Shown here one piece after another: positions 1-4,200 of a DNA stretch of 7,083 nt (positions within the stretch are counted from its first letter, which is position 1; every line of letters starts with the position of its first letter). The translations under genes and the position numbers were made by a program. This DNA is from Anaerolineales bacterium (GTDB taxonomy: Bacteria > Chloroflexota > Anaerolineae > Anaerolineales > Villigracilaceae), in contig JAQTWR010000140.1 of NCBI GenBank assembly GCA_028689195.1, forward strand, positions 1 to 7,083, written 5' to 3'. Under the pieces are notes generated by a model that worked only from the letters and a program-made list of their open reading frames with translations, was not told the DNA's origin and searched no databases.

Positions 1-1
1 G

Positions 2-1006
2 ACGTTGATGGAAATGTGCGGCGGTCAGACGCACGCGTTTTTGCATCACGGGCTGGACGATATGCTGCCCAACGAAATCGAGTTGGTGCATGGACCCGGC
101 TGCCCCGTGTGTGTGACTCCGCTTGAGCAAATTGATCGCGCGCTGGCAATTGCGAAACGCCCCGAAGTGATATTCACATCGTATGGCGATATGTTGCGCG
201 TGCCGGGTTCCTCCGTTGATTTGTTCAACATCCGCGCGAAAGGCGGCGACGTGCGCGTGGTTTATTCTCCGCTTGAGTCGTTGAAAATCGCGCAGGCGAA
301 TCCTGATAAAGAAGTTGTCTTCTTTGCGATCGGTTTTGAAACCACCGCACCGCCGAATGCGATGGCGGTACAGCAGGCGCAAAAACAAAACATAAAAAAT
401 TTTTCTGTGGTGGTTTCGCACGTCTGCGTGCCGCCCGCGATGGAAGCGATACTCGGCTCGAAGCATAATCGCGTGCAGGCTTTTCTCGCGGCGGGGCACG
501 TCTGTGCGGTGATGGGCTACCACGAATATCCGCCGATTGCCGAAAAATATAAAGTCCCGATTGTGGTCACAGGTTTTGAACCCGTGGATTTATTGCGCGG
601 CGTTCTCGCGGCTGTCAAACAATTGGAAAGCGGCAAAGCCGAAGCCGAAAACGCTTACGCGCGCGCCGTCACTTTGGAAGGAAACCTGCCCGCGCAAAAA
701 GTGGTCAACGCGGTATTTCAACCTGTGGATAGAAAGTGGCGCGGCATTGGAATGATTCCGCTCAGCGGACTTGGCTTGCGCCCCGAATTTGAATCCTACG
801 ACGCGGAAAAGAAATTCTCGGTCGGCGAGATCGTCACGCAAGAATCGCCGCTGTGCATCGCGGGCGAAATTCTGCAAGGATTAAAGAAGCCGCCGCAATG
901 TTCCGCGTTTGGAAAAGAATGTACGCCGTCGTCGCCGCTCGGCGCGCCGATGGTTTCAGCCGAAGGCGCTTGCTCGGCGTATTATCGCTATCATCGCGAA
1001 ATGTAA
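2..1006 (+). CDS. hypD: HypD, hydrogenase maturation Fe-S scaffold (5' truncated by window edge)
   Basis: HypD acts with HypC as the cytoplasmic scaffold on which the Fe(CN)2CO group of [NiFe]-hydrogenases is assembled, using cyanide delivered by HypE. The visible part has the family signature CGGQTH (nt 17-34) and GPGCPVC (nt 92-112), whose cysteines serve iron binding and redox chemistry. Its C-terminal region has cysteines encoded at 854, 899, 920 and 971, within the PPQC, GKEC and EGAC contexts typical of the HypD [4Fe-4S] domain. The usual CxCGE reads CIAGE here, so only the first cysteine of that pair is present. The frame is open to the left edge, and full-length HypD has roughly 40 more N-terminal residues, so the TTG at 5 is not the real start. 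hypE follows 52 bp downstream on the same strand, as expected in a hyp operon. The family call is very secure. Confidence 0.96.
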   Translation, partial: TLMEMCGGQTHAFLHHGLDDMLPNEIELVHGPGCPVCVTPLEQIDRALAIAKRPEVIFTSYGDMLRVPGSSVDLFNIRAKGGDVRVVYSPLESLKIAQANPDKEVVFFAIGFETTAPPNAMAVQQAQKQNIKNFSVVVSHVCVPPAMEAILGSKHNRVQAFLAAGHVCAVMGYHEYPPIAEKYKVPIVVTGFEPVDLLRGVLAAVKQLESGKAEAENAYARAVTLEGNLPAQKVVNAVFQPVDRKWRGIGMIPLSGLGLRPEFESYDAEKKFSVGEIVTQESPLCIAGEILQGLKKPPQCSAFGKECTPSSPLGAPMVSAEGACSAYYRYHREM

Positions 1007-1042
1007 CGCGACACACTTGTCCCGTTAGGGATTAATGTCGCG
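1007..1042. repeat. Intergenic hairpin after the hypD stop codon
   Basis: The 7-bp arms CGCGACA (1007-1013) and TGTCGCG (1036-1042) are perfect inverse complements, and a small inner stem TCCC/GGGA (1020-1023 and 1028-1031) sits between them. The outer arm starts directly after the hypD TAA and the other arm ends just before the hypE ribosome binding site. No T-run follows, so it is a poor intrinsic terminator. mRNA processing or stabilisation, or a dispersed repeat, are better guesses. It resembles the hairpin at 6866-6883. Confidence 0.6.
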
Positions 1043-1046
1043 CTAC

Positions 1047-1052
1047 AAAGGA
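1047..1052 (+). promoter_or_regulatory. Ribosome binding site deciding the hypE start
   Basis: AAAGGA lies 6 nt before the ATG at 1059. An upstream in-frame ATG at 1035 has only a weaker AGGG 4 nt away, and it overlaps the right arm of the intergenic hairpin. The start at 1059 is therefore preferred. Confidence 0.6.
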
Positions 1053-1058
1053 CTCTCC

Positions 1059-2114
1059 ATGAACAACGACTTCGACTTTGAAGGTTACACCTGCGCCATT
1101 CCCATCAAGCCAAACGATACGATTGTGCTCGGTCACGGTTCGGGCGGAAAATTGAGCCACGATTTAATCAATCGGCTCTTTCTCCCGGAATTGGGCAAAG
1201 CCGCGCCGCGCGCATTGGATGATGCCGCGATTTTGAATATCAACGGTCAACGTCTGGCGCTGACAACGGATTCGCACGTCGTCTCGCCGCTGTTTTTTGC
1301 GGGCGGCGATATTGGCAAACTGGCGGTGTGCGGAACGGTCAACGATCTGGCGATGGTCGGCGCGAAACCCATCGCGCTCACCAGCGGATTTGTGATCGAA
1401 GAAGGTCTGCCGTTTGAAATCCTTCAACGCGTCGTTCAATCCAAGCGCGAAGCGGCGGCGGAGGCGGGAGTCTTGATTGCGGCGGGCGATACGAAGGTCG
1501 TGCAAAAAGGCGGCGCGGATCAGCTCTTCATCAACACGGCGGGCGTTGGACTTGTAGAAACGGACGTCAATATTTCAGGCGCCAACGCGCAAGTGGATGA
1601 TGTGGTCATCATCTCCGGCTCGATTGGCGATCACGGCATTGCGGTCATGTCGGCGCGCGAAGGATTTAATTTTGAAACGGATTTGCGCTCGGACGTCGCG
1701 CCGCTGAATCATCTCATCGCGGCGATGATGAGCGCGGGCGAAATTCATGTTTTGCGCGACCCCACGCGCGGCGGACTCGCCACCACGTTAAATGAAATTG
1801 CGCTTCAATCGAATCTCACCATCGAGTTGCAAGAGACCGCGCTGCCCGTCAAACCGCAGGTTCACGCCGCATGCGAGATGCTGGGATTCGATCCGCTGTA
1901 TGTTGCTAACGAAGGCAAAGTGATTGCAATCGTCAAAGCGGCTGACGCGGAGAAAATCCTCGCGGTGATGCGCGGGGCGAAATACGGCGAAGATGCCGTT
2001 GTCATTGGCAGGGTGATCAAAACGAATTATCCGCAAGTGAGGTTGAAGACCGCCATCGGCGGTACGCGGTTGATTGATATGCTTCCCGGTGAGATGCTTC
2101 CGCGCATTTGTTGA
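1059..2114 (+). CDS. hypE: HypE, carbamoyl dehydratase of hydrogenase maturation
   Basis: HypE receives a carbamoyl group from HypF on its C-terminal cysteine and dehydrates it with ATP to a thiocyanate, which is passed to the HypC-HypD complex. The 351-residue product belongs to the AIR synthase/PurM-like fold. It has GHGSGGK near residues 25-31, DDAAIL near 54-59, TDSHVV near 70-75, a glycine-rich AGGDIGKLAVCGTVNDLA stretch, a GDTKVV motif and DPTRGG near residue 234. It ends in the diagnostic PRIC, whose last residue (C351) is the acceptor cysteine, so all features needed for activity are present. Length is normal for the family. The start at 1059 is chosen over 1035 because of its spaced AAAGGA site and because the extra eight residues fall in a hairpin. 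It probably shares a transcript with hypD, ending at the repeat and stem-loop region after 2114. Confidence 0.97.
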   Translation: MNNDFDFEGYTCAIPIKPNDTIVLGHGSGGKLSHDLINRLFLPELGKAAPRALDDAAILNINGQRLALTTDSHVVSPLFFAGGDIGKLAVCGTVNDLAMVGAKPIALTSGFVIEEGLPFEILQRVVQSKREAAAEAGVLIAAGDTKVVQKGGADQLFINTAGVGLVETDVNISGANAQVDDVVIISGSIGDHGIAVMSAREGFNFETDLRSDVAPLNHLIAAMMSAGEIHVLRDPTRGGLATTLNEIALQSNLTIELQETALPVKPQVHAACEMLGFDPLYVANEGKVIAIVKAADAEKILAVMRGAKYGEDAVVIGRVIKTNYPQVRLKTAIGGTRLIDMLPGEMLPRIC

Positions 2115-2120
2115 TGTTCG

Positions 2121-2196
2121 CCCTCACCCTAACCCTCTCCCGAAGGGAGATGGGATTAACTCCCTTCCCCTTTGGGGGAAGGGCTGGGGATGAGGG
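2121..2196. repeat. Composite palindromic intergenic repeat (CCCTCACCC type)
   Basis: The outer arms CCCTCACCCTAACCC (2121-2135) and GGGCTGGGGATGAGGG (2181-2196) are imperfect inverse complements. They enclose two perfect hairpins: TCTCCC-GAA-GGGAGA (2136-2150) and CCCTTCCCC-TTTG-GGGGAAGGG (2162-2183). From memory, intergenic repeats beginning CCCTCACCCTAACCC are common in many bacterial genomes. It starts 6 bp after the hypE stop and no coding sequence is apparent in it. Confidence 0.8.
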
Positions 2197-2206
2197 ATAC
2201 TTGTTT

Positions 2207-2212
2207 TATAAT
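2207..2212 (+). promoter_or_regulatory. Candidate -10 box for azlCD
   Basis: A perfect TATAAT lies 44 bp before the azlC ATG, but no convincing -35 hexamer is seen 15-19 bp upstream, where the sequence is the end of the palindromic repeat. If it is used, transcription would begin at about the base of the following stem-loop. Confidence 0.4.
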
Positions 2213-2246
2213 AAAGCGACAGCCGCAAGGCTGTCACTTTGTTTTT
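2213..2246 (+). terminator. Stem-loop with T-run between hypE and azlC
   Basis: A perfect 7-bp stem GACAGCC (2218-2224) / GGCTGTC (2229-2235) has a GCAA loop. It is extended by AAAG (2213-2216) / CTTT (2237-2240) across one mismatch, and T-rich sequence follows to 2246. This is a good intrinsic terminator for the hyp transcript. It lies downstream of the TATAAT at 2207 and only 10 bp before the azlC start, so it could instead act as a leader attenuator. Confidence 0.65.
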
Positions 2247-2256
2247 AGGAAATATT

Positions 2257-2940
2257 ATGAACGAATCAAGAAAAGCGTTTTGGGATGGCGTGCGCGCCGA
2301 ATTCCCGCTGCTGGTTGGCGTCTTTCCCTTCGGCATGATCTACGGCGCGCTGGCGCTGAACGCGGGCTTATCCACGCTTGCTTCGCAGATGATGTCGTCC
2401 ATCGTTTTCGCGGGGTCGTCGCAATTTGTCGCGGCGCAATTGATTCATGATTCCGCGCCGGGCTTGGTCATCATCGTCACCATCGCGGTTGTGAATTTAC
2501 GTCACATGCTGTACAGCGCGTCGCTTGCGCCGTATTTGAAAAATCTTTCGCTGAAGTGGAAAGTCCTGCTTTCGTATTTGCTCACCGATGAAGCGTACGC
2601 GCCGAGCATTCTCAAATATGAAAAAGACGGCGTTACTAAAACGAGTCACTGGTTTTTGTTGGGCGCGGGATTTGCGCTCTGGTTCATCTGGCAGATCAGC
2701 ACCGCGCTGGGCGTTTTTCTCGGCGCCGCGATTCCTGAATCCATGCCGTTGGATTTTGCGCTGCCGTTGACCTTCATCGCGATGGTTGTACCCGCGTTGA
2801 AAAATCGCCCGATGGTCGCGGCTTCTTTAAGCGCGGGAGCGGTTGCGCTGATCGCTTATTCTCTGCCCTTCAAGTTGGGATTAATCCTCGCCGCGTTGAC
2901 GGGCATTGCGGTGGGAACATTTTTGGAGGCGCGACAATGA
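2257..2940 (+). CDS. azlC: AzlC family branched-chain amino acid exporter, large subunit
   Basis: AzlC is the large membrane subunit of a two-component exporter. The characterised family members export branched-chain amino acids and toxic analogues such as azaleucine (BrnF of the BrnFE system is homologous). The 227-residue product is strongly hydrophobic with several membrane segments. It has the family motifs GSSQFVAAQL (about residues 53-62) and NLRHMLYSASL (about 80-90), then TDEAY in a cytoplasmic-side loop. Length is normal. The ATG at 2257 is chosen because AGGA precedes it by 6 nt. An in-frame TTG at 2239 lies inside the terminator-like stem-loop and is unlikely. The azlD start codon overlaps its stop codon (ATGA), so the two are translationally coupled. 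The family call is secure, but the exact substrate is inferred. Confidence 0.95.
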   Translation: MNESRKAFWDGVRAEFPLLVGVFPFGMIYGALALNAGLSTLASQMMSSIVFAGSSQFVAAQLIHDSAPGLVIIVTIAVVNLRHMLYSASLAPYLKNLSLKWKVLLSYLLTDEAYAPSILKYEKDGVTKTSHWFLLGAGFALWFIWQISTALGVFLGAAIPESMPLDFALPLTFIAMVVPALKNRPMVAASLSAGAVALIAYSLPFKLGLILAALTGIAVGTFLEARQ

Positions 2941-3248
2941 ATATCTGGCTGGTCATGCTTATCGGCGGGTTGATTACTTTTGGAATGCGCTTCTCGCTGA
3001 TCTATTTGTTTGGCAAATTCGAACTCCCCCCAACAATGCGCCGCGCGCTGCATTATGTGCCGCCCGCCGTGCTTTCCGCGATCATCTTTCCCGAACTGCT
3101 TTATCGCGCAAATCAATTTGACGTTTCGCTGGGCAACACGCGCTTGCTGGCTGGGATCATCGCCATTGCCGTCGCGTGGTTTTCAAAGAACACGCTGCTG
3201 ACCATCCTTGTCGGCATGGTTGCGTTGGTCGCTTTGCAGTTGTGGTGA
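2937..3248 (+). CDS. azlD: AzlD family branched-chain amino acid exporter, small subunit
   Basis: This is the small partner subunit of the AzlC exporter in the inner membrane. The 103-residue product is hydrophobic throughout, with about three to four membrane segments. It has the typical GGLITFGMRF N-terminal stretch, an LPPTMRRALHYVPPAVLSAI core loop and a hydrophobic C-terminal helix ending in LQLW. Its ATG overlaps the azlC stop codon by 4 nt and is preceded by GGAGG at 2925-2929 with a 7-nt spacer, so translation is coupled and probably stoichiometric. No terminator is evident after its stop, and the next gene's -10 box begins 14 bp downstream. Confidence 0.93.
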   Translation: MNIWLVMLIGGLITFGMRFSLIYLFGKFELPPTMRRALHYVPPAVLSAIIFPELLYRANQFDVSLGNTRLLAGIIAIAVAWFSKNTLLTILVGMVALVALQLW

Positions 3249-3267
3249 TTCGTTGCCGTGCTATAAT
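3240..3267 (+). promoter_or_regulatory. Promoter of the antitoxin-toxin operon
   Basis: A perfect TATAAT (3262-3267) is preceded by TTGTGG (3240-3245), which keeps the TTG of the -35 consensus, with a 16-bp spacer. The -35 part overlaps the azlD stop codon. The ATG of the antitoxin lies 28 bp after the -10 box. Confidence 0.55.
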
Positions 3268-3283
3268 CTTATTGGTAAGAATA
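3264..3283. promoter_or_regulatory. Operator-like palindrome downstream of the -10 box
   Basis: TCTTA (3267-3271), TTGG, TAAGA (3276-3280) form a perfect 5-bp inverted repeat, extending to 7 of 8 pairs over 3264-3283. It overlaps the -10 hexamer and the expected transcription start. Dimeric AbrB/MazE-type antitoxins commonly repress their own promoter through such sites, so this is a plausible autoregulatory operator. Confidence 0.4.
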
Positions 3284-3294
3284 AAGGAGTAACT

Positions 3295-3558
3295 ATGGAA
3301 ACCCTAGCAACTACGCGTATGTCGTCCAAAGGACAGGTCGTCATTCCCGAGTCCATTCGCAAACAACTTAATTTAACAGAGGGGATGCAGTTCATTGTCG
3401 TTGGCAATGCGGATGTCGTGATTTTGAAAGCCGTTACCCTGCCTGATATGAGCGAGTTTGACGCGCTTATCCAACAGGCGCGCGGACAAGCAAAGAAAGC
3501 GGGGCTGAAACAAGAAGACGTTGCTTCTGCGATTTCCAAAGCGCGGAGGCGTAAGTGA
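3295..3558 (+). CDS. AbrB/MazE-type (SpoVT-AbrB fold) antitoxin
   Basis: This is a predicted DNA-binding antitoxin of 87 residues. A swapped-hairpin AbrB domain occupies about residues 7-45, with the signature TRMSSKGQVVIPESIRKQLN followed by the glycine turn EGMQF and the strand DVVILK. The C-terminal tail is helical and charged, ends in ARRRK, and would be the toxin-binding part. The ATG at 3295 has a strong AAGGAG site with a 5-nt spacer. An upstream in-frame start at 3208 would lie inside azlD and is rejected. The gene overlaps the PIN toxin gene by 4 bp (GTGA), the classic layout of an AbrB-PIN type II module. It appears intact although its toxin partner is broken, so it now looks like an orphan antitoxin that could also act as a stand-alone regulator. 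Confidence 0.92.
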   Translation: METLATTRMSSKGQVVIPESIRKQLNLTEGMQFIVVGNADVVILKAVTLPDMSEFDALIQQARGQAKKAGLKQEDVASAISKARRRK

Positions 3559-4134
3559 AAATTGTTCTAGATTTAAAAGTTGTTATGGATACGAATGTAT
3601 TTGTTTCTGGAGTGTTTTTTAGCGGACCGCCTTATCAAATTCTCAAGGCATGGCAGTCGGGCGAGTTTGAATTGGTTGCTTCGCAGGAGATTCTAGATGA
3701 ATATCGTAGAGTTGGCGAGATCTTGGCTGAAGAACGTCCCAATATTGACTTGAATCCCGTTTTGAATTTTGTAATTAACGTCAATAATGGATAACGGGAT
3801 TATGTCATGCTGAGGGGCATTTTTTGCCCCGAAGCATCTCGGAACGGCTCATTTGAGACCCTTCGGTCACTGAAAAACGCTCCCTCAGGGTGACATGCTG
3901 ATGTTTTTGGCTTATCCATTATTCACGTTAATTAAGCACGCAACAATCTATACCCCTCTTAATCTAAATGAATCGGTTTGCGAAGACCCAGACGATGACA
4001 AATTTTTTGCCTGCGCTTTGGCAAGCGGGAGCAAGGTTATTATCAGCGGGGATAAACATTTGCTGAAAGTTTCGGGGTATCAGCAAATTGAAGTTTTGAA
4101 ACCGCGCGAATTTGCAGATAGATATTTGAGTTAA
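3555..4134 (+). pseudogene. PIN-domain toxin gene split by a MITE-like insertion
   Basis: This gene resembles the COG1569-type PIN-family toxins, predicted metal-dependent ribonucleases. The GTG start at 3555 overlaps the antitoxin stop codon and is preceded by GGAGG (3545-3549) with a 5-nt spacer. The 5' part encodes DTN (D12) and ILDEY (E49), then runs into the inserted element and stops at TAA 3792-3794. The 3' part, from the AAG at 3934 to the stop at 4134, encodes EDPDDDKFFACALASG and ISGDKHLL, which carry the remaining acidic residues. Joining 3776 to 3934 gives a continuous 140-residue protein of normal family length, so only the insertion breaks it. The net insert of 157 bp also shifts the frame. 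Neither fragment alone has the full acidic active site. No other damage is seen, which suggests a recent event. Confidence 0.9.
3772..3934. mobile_element. MITE-like element with terminal inverted repeats and target duplication
   Basis: The 151-bp element (3778-3928) has 17-bp terminal inverted repeats. ACGTCAATAATGGATAA at the left pairs with the complement of TTATCCATTATTCACGT at the right with one mismatch. TAATTA is duplicated at 3772-3777 and 3929-3934. The target is itself palindromic, so a shorter 4-bp AATT duplication fits equally well. The interior is an imperfect long hairpin centred at 3852-3853. It has arms ATGTCATGCTGAGGG (3802-3816) and the complement of CCCTCAGGGTGACAT, inner arms CCGAAGCATCTC and GAGACCCTTCGG, and a local hairpin GGGGCA/TGCCCC. 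No transposase is encoded, so it is non-autonomous. Confidence 0.85.
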
Positions 4135-4140
4135 CAATAG

Positions 4141-4170
4141 AAAACCCGCCTCAACACGAGACGGGCTTTC
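4141..4170 (-). terminator. Terminator between convergent toxin locus and cation ATPase
   Basis: The stem 4145-4152 pairs with 4158-4165 around a 5-nt loop. Read on the - strand it forms eight pairs, including one G-U wobble, and is followed by TTTT, so it suits the ATPase transcript best. On the + strand the same stem has one C-A mismatch and is followed by a weaker T-rich run, so it may also terminate the toxin-antitoxin transcript. Confidence 0.75.
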
Positions 4171-4172
4171 TG

Positions 4173-4200
4173 TTCACTGCTCACTGATTACTGCTCACTG
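4173..4200. repeat. Four tandem 7-bp repeats across the ATPase stop codon
   Basis: The units TTCACTG, CTCACTG, ATTACTG and CTCACTG run head to tail. The 13-bp string ACTGCTCACTGAT occurs twice (4176-4188 and 4190-4202). The array encodes the last residues (VSSNQ) and the stop codon of the - strand ATPase gene and extends into its 3' flank. Confidence 0.7.

Noticed and set aside
1035..1058. Longer HypE with start at 1035
   Set aside because: The added residues overlap a hairpin arm and the ribosome site of the better start at 1059. It is still possible but less likely.
2124..2336. Small - strand open frame of 70 residues across the hypE-azlC gap
   Set aside because: It consists of the palindromic repeat plus antisense of azlC and its translation is low-complexity Pro/Gly/Arg, so it is not a credible gene.
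3208..3294. N-terminally extended antitoxin starting at 3208
   Set aside because: The extension lies within azlD in another frame and upstream of the promoter. The ATG at 3295 has a strong AAGGAG site and gives the normal AbrB N-terminus.
3772..3934. CRISPR repeat or programmed frameshift element inside the PIN gene
   Set aside because: There is only one palindromic unit with no repeat-spacer pattern. The inverted ends plus target duplication fit a transposed element, and stop codons inside it rule out a simple frameshift readthrough.
3895..4134. Separate 79-residue gene with its own start at 3895
   Set aside because: Its first 13 codons are encoded by the end of the inserted element. From 3934 on it is the C-terminal half of the PIN domain, and there is no ribosome binding site of note. 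It is a fragment of the broken toxin gene.
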